Assembly (NCBI RefSeq): GCF_003857055.1
Contig: NZ_QGSZ01000217.1
Span: forward strand, 1 to 64,000
DNA length: 64,000 bases
Direction of reading: 5' to 3'
Source of the DNA: Micromonospora inaquosa
GTDB taxonomy: Bacteria > Actinomycetota > Actinomycetes > Mycobacteriales > Micromonosporaceae
The translations under genes were made by a program, and so were the position numbers. The notes under the pieces are model-generated. The model saw only the letters and a list, made by a program, of their open reading frames with translations, was not told the DNA's origin and made no database searches. Below, in pieces: positions 55,313-63,845 of this stretch (its first letter is position 1; every line of letters starts with the position of its first letter).

Positions 55313-56332
55313 ATGACGCAGAACCACAGTAGGGAAGAGCTGGTACACAAGTACTTCAACCGGGTGCCGCAGAAGCCCTCGTACCTCGGGCCGTTGATCG
55401 CGCTCGGCGGCGGCGGCCTGCTCCTTGTCATCGGCCTCGTGTCGCTGGTCGGTGCCTCCAGCGACAGTGGCCTCGCAGGTTTGGCGTGTCTCGGCTGCCT
55501 GGGCATCCTCGGCGGTGGTGCGGCCGTCGTCGTCGGTGGGATCAAGCTCGCCGCCTCGTACTCGGCCTACAACGCGGCGATCGCCGCGGCCTACCCGCGC
55601 GCCACCGACACCCAAATGGACGCCTGGCTGCAGGAGGGTGAGAACTACGCGGCGGACGCCGGCCGTCGGCGGTTGAACCGCCACCCGGGCGAAGTCACCC
55701 TCAAGTGGGGCGAGAACCTTCTGGTCTTCCACGGTCTGCCGCCGGATGGCCTGTACCAGATTGCCCGCGGTGCTGACGGCGTGCTGCGCGCCTCGCTCTA
55801 CAAGATCCTGGTCGTCTACCTGTCGAACTATCGGCTACTGACCTACGAGTCCATCCTCGACATGCGGTCCGGCGCGACCGTCAGCGATGCCACGAAGGAA
55901 TACCACCTGCAGAGCGTGGACGGGCTGGAGACCGCCAGTGACCGGGTGAACATCTTCATCCCGCCGGGAACCCAGGCGCCGCAGCCCCCCGGCCAGCCCG
56001 GCCACCCCGGCTACCCCGGCCAGCCGGGACAGCCCGGCCATCCGGTGCCGTCGAACCAGACGGCGACCGAGATCCCGACCGCCACCGGGGGCATCGTGCA
56101 CCTGACCGGCCGGCAGACCCTACGGCTCATGGTCGCCGGGCGGCCAGCCATCGAGCTGGTGATGGGTATCTCCGCGACCGACCAGGTCCACATCGAGGGC
56201 GTTTCGGGCTCGACCACCGAGAGCATGATCCATACCCTTCGGGAATACCTGCGCCGCCACAACGGTGGCGCCTCGGGGCAGCCGACCATGCCCACCAGCA
56301 TTCCTCCGCTACCACCGCTCGGCCCGGAGTGA
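55313..56332 (+). CDS. Membrane protein with collagen-like Gly-Pro linker
   Basis: 339 residues. Two N-terminal hydrophobic segments (YLGPLIALGGGGLLLVIGLV; GLACLGCLGILGGGAAVVVG), then a cytoplasmic or extracytoplasmic body of strands (VTLKWGENLLVFHGLP; LLTYESILDMRSGATV). A low-complexity linker of GxP units (PGQPGHPGYPGQPGQPG) and a C-terminal beta-type domain follow. No family recognised. Translated right after the trypsin gene, so probably its membrane anchor or partner. Confidence 0.75.
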   Translation: MTQNHSREELVHKYFNRVPQKPSYLGPLIALGGGGLLLVIGLVSLVGASSDSGLAGLACLGCLGILGGGAAVVVGGIKLAASYSAYNAAIAAAYPRATDTQMDAWLQEGENYAADAGRRRLNRHPGEVTLKWGENLLVFHGLPPDGLYQIARGADGVLRASLYKILVVYLSNYRLLTYESILDMRSGATVSDATKEYHLQSVDGLETASDRVNIFIPPGTQAPQPPGQPGHPGYPGQPGQPGHPVPSNQTATEIPTATGGIVHLTGRQTLRLMVAGRPAIELVMGISATDQVHIEGVSGSTTESMIHTLREYLRRHNGGASGQPTMPTSIPPLPPLGPE

Positions 56333-56453
56333 CGCGGACGACGCGAGTGCGGTGACCACGAAAGATGAGGGCGTCGGGGTCAGCCTGCGCGGGCAGCGGG
56401 CTGACCCCCACGTCGTCGCCGTGGCCCCGTGTGCCTGGCGGCTGGCCCCGGAA

Positions 56454-57152
56454 TCAGGACTCTGTCGGCTGCCGCGCGGCGTCGCCGGATGCCTGGTGAA
56501 TCGCTGGAGATACCAGCTGACGCAGAGCGGTCACGGTGAGTCGACCGAGGCTCGCCACCGGGACCGCCCCTGGTTGCCCGTGGCCACCGATCAGCACCAC
56601 CGGGCACCCGGCAGCAACTGCGCTGGCGAGTCCGGTAGGTGAGTCTTCTACGACTGCGCAGCGTGCTGGCGGAAGGCCCAGCCGCCGTGCCGCCAACAGA
56701 TACGGATCGGGTGCCGGCTTCGTCCGCTTCACGTCGTTGCCGCAAACCACGACGTCGAACCGGGGCGCAGCGGAGTGAATCAGCAGAGCGTCGAGGACGT
56801 ATCGGCTGCTCGATGTGACGAGCCCGACGGGCGCGCTGTCCGCTTGCAGAGCCGCGATCAGGTGTAGCCCCTCGGTGTGCCAACTCGTCGCACCGTCACG
56901 GTAACGCTGCCGAACCGCCGCCTCGACTTCCGCCACATCCTCGACGGGGTCCAGGCCGGACCAGCCGAGCCGGCGGTGGATCGTCGTGATGGCCTCCAGT
57001 GCGGTCAGACCGAGCAGGCCGTCTGTTGCCCCGGCCGGAACGGGCTGTCGCGCGTCGATCAGGGCTACGAAAGCGGACCGCCAGATTGGCGCGGTGTCGA
57101 CCAGGGTGCCGTCGAGGTCGAACAGAACTGCCCACTCATCCATGGCGGTCAT
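56454..57152 (-). CDS. HAD-family hydrolase (beta-phosphoglucomutase-like)
   Basis: 232 residues from ATG 57152 with GAGGAG upstream. HAD motifs: I (VLFDLDGTLVDTAPIWRS), II (VGLVTSSSRYVLDAL), III/IV (KRTKPAPDPYLLAARRLGL; CAVVEDSPTGLASAVAAGCP). It belongs to the haloacid dehalogenase phosphatases near the phosphatase/mutase class. Substrate not defined. It faces the trypsin-PDF gene and is separated from it by 99 bases. Confidence 0.88.
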   Translation of the reverse strand: MTAMDEWAVLFDLDGTLVDTAPIWRSAFVALIDARQPVPAGATDGLLGLTALEAITTIHRRLGWSGLDPVEDVAEVEAAVRQRYRDGATSWHTEGLHLIAALQADSAPVGLVTSSSRYVLDALLIHSAAPRFDVVVCGNDVKRTKPAPDPYLLAARRLGLPPARCAVVEDSPTGLASAVAAGCPVVLIGGHGQPGAVPVASLGRLTVTALRQLVSPAIHQASGDAARQPTES

Positions 57153-57251
57153 GGTGCTCCTCGGCAGGCCACGAATCAACGCGCCATCCTGGCTGGGCCA
57201 GAATGCTGCCGATACGATCGGCCAACCGCTTTCCCGACGGAGGTTGTGCTG

Positions 57252-59216
57252 ATGTACCGGGTCGAGCAAGCGATCGCCTTCGTTCTCGGCCGGGCGAAAG
57301 CCGAGCCTGTCGGGCTTGCCTTCCTTGTCGGGGAGCGGCTGATGCTGACCTGCGCCCACGTGGTGAATGTGGCGCTCGACCGTGCCGTCCGACAGCCGGA
57401 CAGAGTCCCGAAGAACAGCCGCGTCTCGCTGCATTTCGCTCTGCTGGGGGCATCGAACAGTTGGATCGAACGCAGCGCCGAGGTGGTGGCGTGGCTGCCG
57501 ACCGGTGACGACTTCGACGTTGCGGACGTCGCGGTGCTCAGGCTTGGCGAAGCCCTTGCCGGCAGTGGCGCGGAACCGCTTCGCATCCGGGCGGATCTGA
57601 AGGACCGCTACAACGTGGCGGTGCAGATGTGGGGGCCGGGTCAGGGGCGCGACCTGGGCAGGCATGTGCAGGGCCGGTTGCTCGGCGCGGTCGGCAAACA
57701 CCGGTTGCAAGTCGATGAGGTGGTGCACCGGGTCTTCCGGGTTCAGCACGGGTTCAGCGGCGGGCCGGTCTGGGATCCCTCCACCTCTGCGGTGTTCGGC
57801 ATGCTCCAGGCGATCACCACCGACGACTCCGCCGAGGTGCTGGTGCTCGATGGTGCGTTGTTGGAGCGGGCGTTGGCCGCGGTCGCCACCGCGCGACCCG
57901 GGCTGGTGCTACTCCATGACCACGGCGAGGTTCACTACGACGGTACGCAATACACCCTGCGCCAACGGCGCCTGCTGCACCACGGCGGCGGCACCCCTCG
58001 TGCGAAGTACGAGATGAAAGTATCGGTGCAGCGCTTTCTCAACGACGAGGCCGTGCGCAACCTGCGCCACCACGCGCAGCACCCACTCAGTGTTGAAGAC
58101 CCCGTCCGTGACATCGACCTGAGGGCCTGGTGCGTCGTCGACGGCGAATCCCATCCCATGGATGCCAAGCCGACAAAGGTGCGTCACGAGGAAATCAACT
58201 TCGACCTCTGTTTTCCCGGCTCGAAATTGCTGGCGCCGGGCCAACAGGTCGTTGTCGAGTACACGTACCGCGTCAGTGACGAGAAGTGGGGCCAGTGGTA
58301 CAAGCGCAACATCAAGCCGAACACCGATCGGCTCTCGGTAGAGGCGCACTTGCCGACAGAGTTGGAACCGGAGTGCTGGGGCGTGACGTCGCTGCCGTCG
58401 GAGACGGACCTTGAACCCTTGCCGGACGTTGAGATGCGGGTCGAGGACGACCGCACGATCTACTCCTGGGACCGTACGGCAGAGGAGGACGACCTCGCCC
58501 AGGAGCGCCGCATCCGTCTGGACTGGTTCTTCTGGAAGCGCATCCCCGACAGCAGTGCCTACGACGACGCGCCCAGCGTCCTTCGACAGTTCGGCATCAG
58601 GCAGTTGCGTAGGCCGGCCCGAGGGCGAAGGTTGTCGGAGTTGCCGGCCAAGACCAGGGCCATCAACTTCGAGTCGCCAAGCGACCGGCTACTCGCCGGT
58701 CGGGTGCTCGCGCACCTGCGTCGCGTCGCCGGATGGGTCAACCGGTATCACTCGTTCAAGCCTGAGGTGAGCATGGGAATCGCCGCCCCTCAACTCGGCA
58801 TGGCGTACGCCATTGCGATCGTCAAGGAGCCAGGTTCGCGGGACTACATCGAGCTGGTGAATCCGAGCGTGGTCGAGCGGACCGACGAGGAGGTCCGTGA
58901 CTATGAGGGGTGCCTGAGCTTCTTCGACGTCCGGGGCATCGTCCAGCGGCCTTACGGTCTTCGCGTGCGCCATTGGACGGCAGAGGGCGACATGCGAGAT
59001 GTCGTACTCACCGGGGGACTCGCGCGCAGCGTCGCCCACGAGATCGACCACCTGAACGGCAAGGTCTACACCGATGCCGACCGCATGCCCGACGGCGAGG
59101 GTCCTATCGATGTCTCACATTACCGTCAGCTCCGCGAGGGTGGCTTGTTCACTCCGCCGGTGCCGCCTGAGCGGTTGAGTTGGCAGCAGCCGGAGGCTCA
59201 CTCCGCCGCCACATGA
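57252..59216 (+). CDS. Trypsin - unknown domain - peptide deformylase fusion
   Basis: 654 residues from ATG 57252, with GGAGG upstream. Residues 1-200 are trypsin-like: His36 (MLTCAHVV), Asp92 (FDVADVAVLRL), Ser169 (QHGFSGGPVW). Residues about 230-430 form an unassigned domain also found in the XRE protein at 59707. Residues about 480-620 are a peptide deformylase: motif I SMGIAAPQLG with Gln514, motif II YEGCLSF with Cys554 and motif III VAHEIDHLNG with His596, Glu597 and His600, all metal and catalytic positions. The gene overlaps the convergent Trypco1 gene by 68 bases. Function unknown. Confidence 0.88.
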   Translation: MYRVEQAIAFVLGRAKAEPVGLAFLVGERLMLTCAHVVNVALDRAVRQPDRVPKNSRVSLHFALLGASNSWIERSAEVVAWLPTGDDFDVADVAVLRLGEALAGSGAEPLRIRADLKDRYNVAVQMWGPGQGRDLGRHVQGRLLGAVGKHRLQVDEVVHRVFRVQHGFSGGPVWDPSTSAVFGMLQAITTDDSAEVLVLDGALLERALAAVATARPGLVLLHDHGEVHYDGTQYTLRQRRLLHHGGGTPRAKYEMKVSVQRFLNDEAVRNLRHHAQHPLSVEDPVRDIDLRAWCVVDGESHPMDAKPTKVRHEEINFDLCFPGSKLLAPGQQVVVEYTYRVSDEKWGQWYKRNIKPNTDRLSVEAHLPTELEPECWGVTSLPSETDLEPLPDVEMRVEDDRTIYSWDRTAEEDDLAQERRIRLDWFFWKRIPDSSAYDDAPSVLRQFGIRQLRRPARGRRLSELPAKTRAINFESPSDRLLAGRVLAHLRRVAGWVNRYHSFKPEVSMGIAAPQLGMAYAIAIVKEPGSRDYIELVNPSVVERTDEEVRDYEGCLSFFDVRGIVQRPYGLRVRHWTAEGDMRDVVLTGGLARSVAHEIDHLNGKVYTDADRMPDGEGPIDVSHYRQLREGGLFTPPVPPERLSWQQPEAHSAAT

Positions 59217-59523
59217 TGTTGACCGTGAAGGTCGCCTCGGTGGTGCCCTTGGTGAAGATGAGGCCGGTCTCCCCGCCTATGGCCAGGCCGAGCTCGACGG
59301 AGATCTCGTCCGGTGTGGCCGCCGACCGGAGGCGGTCGATGACGGTACGTAACGCGGGCAGCGCCCGTTCCAGCGACGCCGCCAACGTGGTCGCCGACCA
59401 CTGACCGCGTCCATCGCCCGCCGCGGCCAGCTCGATCCCTGCGATGTCACGGCGGTCAACCACTACCTCGATGTACTCATCGCTACCCTCGGTGACCGGA
59501 ACCTTGAGCAGCACAGTGCTCAT
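59149..59523 (-). CDS. Trypco1 (CU044_2847-like) protein, copy 2
   Basis: 124 residues. Shares with copy 1 the block TVIDRLRSAATPDEISVELG, then LAIGGETGLIFTKGTTEAT and FTVNIMWRR. Unlike copy 1 it is on the opposite strand, with its 3' end overlapping the trypsin-PDF gene by 68 bases. It is the probable partner of that protease. The overlap fixes the two stops relative to each other, a sign of long co-inheritance. Confidence 0.82.
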   Translation of the reverse strand: MSTVLLKVPVTEGSDEYIEVVVDRRDIAGIELAAAGDGRGQWSATTLAASLERALPALRTVIDRLRSAATPDEISVELGLAIGGETGLIFTKGTTEATFTVNIMWRRSEPPAAANSTAQAAPAE

Positions 59524-59706
59524 TCGCCCTCCCTGAGTCTCCCGTGACGCGCGGTGTCTGTCGTTTGAGCAATGTGTAGCAGTCGAACGCCCGTCTGCGG
59601 AAGACGACCCGGGTCGCGACCGGTGTGGCGGGTCCCGACCCAGGTCCGAGGCGCTGGCGTGGACGCATCGCGTAGGCCAGACTTGAGATCAATGGAGGGA
59701 TGGGGG

Positions 59707-60639
59707 ATGGGCGCCTCCGCTCAAGGTGAGGCGGCTGCGGCGTTCGTCCGGGAACTCGCGTACTGGCGGCACCACCGGGCCATGTCCAAAAAGACGCTCG
59801 CTGGCCGGATCGGTTTCGACCCTTCGTATGTCAGTCACATCGAGAGCGGGCGACATCAGCCCACTGAGGAGTTCGCCCGCCGCGTAGAGGCGGTGCTTGA
59901 GACCGGAAACCGGGTCTGGCAGCGATACGTGGCCTTCGCCGGCACCAAGCTCCAGCGTGGTCTGCGCCTGGCTCCCGCTCCCACCGCGATCCCGCCACCG
60001 AGTGGCCCGCACCTGGTGATCGAGGAGGAGTTGGCCGCCCTCTCACTCGCCGATGGCTGGTACGAATGCCGGATCCAGCGTCACCTGCACAGTGTGGGCA
60101 CCGAGCCGATCACCCGGCACACGGTGCAGATCGACATCGACCGTTTTCCCGAAGACCCGGAACGCTCCATGGCCTTTCACGCTCGCCATCCGCTCAGCGT
60201 CGACGAAGTCGACTTCCGGGCCTCGATCGGCGCCGACCAGCCTGAGCCGATGAGGTGGAAGGTCACCCGTACCCGAAACGCCTTTATGAAGATCGCGCTG
60301 ATGTTCGGCACCGAAGAGGTGCCCTACCCGCTCTATCCGGGCCAGCGCACGTGGATCCACTACGCCTACCGGGTGCCAGAGTGGAAGTTTGGTGACTGGC
60401 TCCAGCGGGACATCCGCCTGCCCACGCGTCGGCTGAACATCCGGCTTACTTTTCCGTCCTCCAGCCGTCCTGTGGTCTGGGGCAGCGAGACGTCCTTCAC
60501 CACCGACGTGGCTGCCACTGTCACTCCGTCTCCCCGAGAGTGCGACGGGCTGGTCGAGTACGAGTGGGAGGTGCCCCGGCCACGGCTACGCGCCCAGTAC
60601 AGGCTGAACTGGCGCTACCCCGACCTGAGCCGGCAGTGA
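59707..60639 (+). CDS. XRE-type regulator sharing the unknown domain of the trypsin-PDF protein
   Basis: 310 residues from ATG 59707 (GGAGGG seven bases upstream). An XRE HTH occupies residues 12-75: KKTLAGRIGFDPSYVSHIES and GRHQPTEEFARRVEAVL. Residues about 116-303 match the middle domain of the trypsin-PDF protein: ARHPLSVDEVDF, YPGQRTWIHYAYRV, EWKFGDWLQRDIRLPTRRL and VVWGSETS. The domain probably senses a shared ligand or partner. It lies 180 bases past the Trypco1 start and likely controls the trypsin locus. No such pairing is known to me. Confidence 0.8.
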   Translation: MGASAQGEAAAAFVRELAYWRHHRAMSKKTLAGRIGFDPSYVSHIESGRHQPTEEFARRVEAVLETGNRVWQRYVAFAGTKLQRGLRLAPAPTAIPPPSGPHLVIEEELAALSLADGWYECRIQRHLHSVGTEPITRHTVQIDIDRFPEDPERSMAFHARHPLSVDEVDFRASIGADQPEPMRWKVTRTRNAFMKIALMFGTEEVPYPLYPGQRTWIHYAYRVPEWKFGDWLQRDIRLPTRRLNIRLTFPSSSRPVVWGSETSFTTDVAATVTPSPRECDGLVEYEWEVPRPRLRAQYRLNWRYPDLSRQ

Positions 60640-60707
60640 CCGCAGCGGTGCGCGCGCGGCTCAGCGAATGCCCGACGCCAGGCCCCTGTCACGGTGGCCT
60701 CAAAGGG

Positions 60708-61370
60708 TCAGCGGTCGCCGGGGCGGACCAGCCCGCTCTCATACGCGATGACCACGAGTTGGGCGCGGTCACGGGCGTTCAGCTTGTGCAGCAGGCGACT
60801 CACGTACGTGCGGGCGGTGTCCGGGCTGAGGTGCAGGGCCGCTCCGATCTCCACATTCGACCGACCGGTGCCCACCTGTGCCAGGACGTCGCGTTCCCGC
60901 CCGGTGAGCCCGGTCAGCCGGGCCGGGTCCGCGACGGGGGAGCGGGCCGCCGCGGCGATGACCCGCCGGGTCACCGCCGGTGACAGCAGCGCGTCCCCGC
61001 CGGCCACCACGCGGACGGCGTCTCGCAGGGCGTCGGGTGGGGTGTCCTTGAGGAGGAAGCCGGCCGCGCCGGCGCGGATGGCCTCGAAGAGGTACTCGTC
61101 GTCGTCAAAGGTGGTCAGCATGACCACCCGGACGTCGGCCAGCGTCGGGTCGGCGAGGATGCGGCGGGTCGCCTCGATACCGTCGCCGCCGGGCATTCGG
61201 ACATCCATCAGGACGACGTCGGGTCGCTGCTCGCGAACGACTGCCACGCCGGTGCGGCCGTCGCCGGCCTCACCGACCACGGTGACGCCCGAGGCGCGTT
61301 CCAGCAACGCGCGAAGGCCGGTGCGCACCAGGTGCTGGTCATCGACGAGGACGACGCGTACCTCGCTCAT
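60708..61370 (-). CDS. NarL/LuxR-type response regulator
   Basis: 220 residues. Receiver domain with phosphoacceptor Asp in PDVVLMDVRMPGGDGI and RVVMLTTFDDDEYLFEAIRA. C-terminal LuxR HTH: LTGRERDVLAQVGTGRSNVE, GAALHLSPDTARTYVSRLLH. Its start overlaps the kinase gene stop (ATGA), so the two are co-translated. Its targets may include the divergent membrane genes at 62712; that is inferred from position. Confidence 0.93.
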   Translation of the reverse strand: MSEVRVVLVDDQHLVRTGLRALLERASGVTVVGEAGDGRTGVAVVREQRPDVVLMDVRMPGGDGIEATRRILADPTLADVRVVMLTTFDDDEYLFEAIRAGAAGFLLKDTPPDALRDAVRVVAGGDALLSPAVTRRVIAAAARSPVADPARLTGLTGRERDVLAQVGTGRSNVEIGAALHLSPDTARTYVSRLLHKLNARDRAQLVVIAYESGLVRPGDR

Positions 61371-62515
61371 ACCACGACCCCGGCCAGCGGTAGGTGGACC
61401 GAGACCCGGAAGCCGCCGCCGGCGGTCTCGCCGGCCTCGAGGGTTCCGCCGAGCAGCGCAACCCGCTCCGACATACCGCGCAGTCCCTGACCCGTCTCGA
61501 CCGCGGTGCCGCCGCCGGATCCCCGGCCGTCGTCGACGACCTCCACCGACATCCGGGCCGGGGTCGCCCGGATCGTCACCGTGGCGCGGGTGGCGTGGGC
61601 GTGGCGCAGCACATTGGTCAGTGCCTCCTGCACGATCCGGTAAACGGTGCTGCCGACCACCGCGGGCAGGGCGTCGACCGGGCCGTCGAGGTGCAGCTCG
61701 ACCGGCAGCCCGCCGCGGCGGACGCCCTCAACGAGCGTACGCAGCTGGCTGAAACCGGGGGCCGGCTCGCGCGGTCCGGGGTCCCGACGCAGCGTGCCCA
61801 ATGTGGCACGCAGCTCGGCCATGGCGCTGCCGCTCACCGCGTGGATCGCGGCCAGGGCGGCCTCGGCCTGCCCGGGCTCGGCATCGGCGAGGGCCTCCCG
61901 CGCCACGGCCGCCTGCAGGGTGACCACCGACATCGTGTGTCCGAGCGTGTCGTGCACCTCCCGGGCGATGCGCAGCCGCTCGGCCTCGACCTGCTGGGCG
62001 GCCTCCCGGCGGCGTTCCTCGGCCGCCGAGGCGGCCTGCCGGGCCAACGCGAGCCGCAGCGAACGCCGGTTGCGGACGGCGTCACCGAGAGCGATGACGG
62101 CGAGCATCAGGGCCGCCTCGGAGCCGAGACCAGCACCGATCACGACGGAGATGTCGTCTCCCTCGATGAGCCGGGCGACCACCGAAACGGCCAGCAGACT
62201 CCCGCCGACGGCGACGGCCGGGACCACCCGGCCCCGCAGGGCCGCCACGTAGAGGATGGCGGCGGCCGGGGCGGCAACACCGACCGGCGGCAGCTCCAGC
62301 GCGTAGTAGCCGAGGATGCCGGCTGCAGTCGCCAGCAGCGCCGGGACCGTCCAACGCCGGGCCACCAGCAGAAGTACGGCCAATCCGACCCCGAATCCGC
62401 CGGCCAACGCCACCTGGGAGGTCGACGCGTCTTCGGTCACGACCGCCGCCGTGACCAGGCTCAGGACGGCCACAGCGAGCAGCGCCTCGGTACGGGTGGG
62501 TGAGGTGGCCTGCAC
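61367..62515 (-). CDS. Two-component sensor histidine kinase (NarX/DesK-like)
   Basis: 382 residues from GTG 62515 (MQATSPT). Six hydrophobic segments at the N-terminus (LLAVAVLSLVTAAVV and onward), then HisKA_3 RIAREVHDTLGHTMSVVTLQ with the phosphorylated His, and a HATPase with VVDDGRGSGGGTAVETGQGL and RGMSERVALLGG. It probably senses a membrane or cell-envelope signal and phosphorylates the coupled NarL-type regulator. A longer frame to 62569 exists but has no typical start motif. Confidence 0.92.
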   Translation of the reverse strand: MQATSPTRTEALLAVAVLSLVTAAVVTEDASTSQVALAGGFGVGLAVLLLVARRWTVPALLATAAGILGYYALELPPVGVAAPAAAILYVAALRGRVVPAVAVGGSLLAVSVVARLIEGDDISVVIGAGLGSEAALMLAVIALGDAVRNRRSLRLALARQAASAAEERRREAAQQVEAERLRIAREVHDTLGHTMSVVTLQAAVAREALADAEPGQAEAALAAIHAVSGSAMAELRATLGTLRRDPGPREPAPGFSQLRTLVEGVRRGGLPVELHLDGPVDALPAVVGSTVYRIVQEALTNVLRHAHATRATVTIRATPARMSVEVVDDGRGSGGGTAVETGQGLRGMSERVALLGGTLEAGETAGGGFRVSVHLPLAGVVV

Positions 62516-62711
62516 GTTCGTGAGCCTAAGTCGGTGTGGGTCCGCGCCGCTGCCGTCCGCAGGCAACACCCGCGCCCCGGCAGGTACGTCGAGAAGCGAT
62601 GCCAGCTCGCGCGGCCGCGCGGCAGACGGTCCCGGTCCGGCGACCTAGCGTCGATGGCGACATAACAGATCGTGCCCGCAGGGGTCCGAAACTCGGGGGA
62701 GAAGTGCCGCT

Positions 62712-63224
62712 GTGTCCCGTATCAAGCTGACGTGGATCGTGCTCATCGTGCTCGTCTGGGCGGCGATGATGTCCTTTGGTGGGGTCGCGGCCGAGACCGT
62801 GATGCTCTACCCGAACATCTTCGGGGACGCACCCGCCTCGCTGGACCGGGCCCGTGAGTTCCTGGTCGCCGGTGGCCCGAGCGACTACTTCCCGCCGTTG
62901 GGCGCCTCGGTCGTGCTGACAAGCCTCGCCGCGACCGCCCTCACGTGGCGCAATCGGCGACTGCGGTGGTACGTCGCCGCCGCCGCGGCGGTCTTCATCG
63001 CCTGCGAGTTCCTGTTCTCGGTCGTGTTCTTCTGGCCGCGCAACGAGATCATGTTCGTCGACCCGGTCGGCACGCACTCCCCGGAGTACCTGCGCCAGGT
63101 CGCCGAGGAGTTCGTCGCCGGCCACTGGGTACGCCTCGTCGGCGGCGCGGTGACATCCGCGTTGGCGTTCACCGCCCTCCTGCGCTTCGCCCGGGAAACC
63201 GCGCCGGTACGGGGCGAGCGATGA
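62712..63224 (+). CDS. Small membrane protein, DUF1772-like
   Basis: 170 residues from GTG 62712. Four hydrophobic segments (LTWIVLIVLVWAAMMSFGGV; ASVVLTSLAATALTW; WYVAAAAAVFIACEFLFSVV; LVGGAVTSALAFTALLRFA) with an NEIMFVDPVGTHSPEY loop. Divergent from the two-component genes, so it may be their target. It overlaps the next gene by ATGA. No enzymatic motif; family match tentative. Confidence 0.75.
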   Translation: MSRIKLTWIVLIVLVWAAMMSFGGVAAETVMLYPNIFGDAPASLDRAREFLVAGGPSDYFPPLGASVVLTSLAATALTWRNRRLRWYVAAAAAVFIACEFLFSVVFFWPRNEIMFVDPVGTHSPEYLRQVAEEFVAGHWVRLVGGAVTSALAFTALLRFARETAPVRGER

Positions 63225-63697
63225 GCGCGGGACGTCGTACTCTCGGCTTCTCGTGGCCGGCCCTGGTCGCGCTCGCCGGGTTGGCCGCGCCGCGGGTGGT
63301 CCTGCACGACCTGCACGTCGTGGAGGAAGGGCAGCCCGCCGCCGTGTTGCTCGCGGTCGTACCGCTGATCTGTTGGGTGGTCGCCGTGCTGTGGCGGCGT
63401 CCGCCGCGCCCGTTCCTGACCGTTCTGGCAATCGGGGCGATCCACGGTGTGCTTCTCGCGGTCGGTCACCAGATTCTGTGGGACGAGGCGTTCGGTGCGA
63501 CCGGGCCGAGGCTCGGGGACTTCGATCCTCGGGTGCAGGAAGCGATCCTTCGGCTGGCGGCGGTGTTCTCCAGTCTCGTTACCGGGGTGCTCACCGGGGT
63601 GGTGACCGGGGCGGTGGCGGTGGTGCTGAGTCGCGTCGTCATCGGGCCGCGGCGCGCCACCGAGCGGCAGGTCGAGAAGGCGCGGCGCGGGCCGTAG
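63221..63697 (+). CDS. Small membrane protein of unknown function
   Basis: 158 residues from ATG 63221, overlapping the previous stop. About three hydrophobic segments: FSWPALVALAGLAAPRVVL, PAAVLLAVVPLICWVVAVL, FLTVLAIGAIHGVLLAVGHQ and VFSSLVTGVLTGVVTGAVAV. No family recognised. Together with the previous gene it forms a coupled pair, possibly one membrane complex. Confidence 0.75.
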   Translation: MSAGRRTLGFSWPALVALAGLAAPRVVLHDLHVVEEGQPAAVLLAVVPLICWVVAVLWRRPPRPFLTVLAIGAIHGVLLAVGHQILWDEAFGATGPRLGDFDPRVQEAILRLAAVFSSLVTGVLTGVVTGAVAVVLSRVVIGPRRATERQVEKARRGP

Positions 63698-63845
63698 TCG
63701 CACCGGCGAGGGAGGTGTAGGTGGTTGCGGGGTCCGTCCGGGCGGGCCGGGGTGGCGCGGTGCGGTCGGTCATGCCGCTGGCCCTCCTGACGCAACTCCT
63801 TCCGCTGCGGTTCGTTGGTGCGACAAGGGGCGGATGGAGGCGGCG

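Noticed and set aside
55973..56050. Gly-Pro repeats as a possible separate collagen-like gene
   Set aside because: They lie in frame inside the membrane protein as a linker.
57153..57749. N-terminal extension of the HAD hydrolase frame
   Set aside because: It overlaps the plus-strand trypsin coding region, and the ATG at 57152 has a ribosome site and gives the normal family length.
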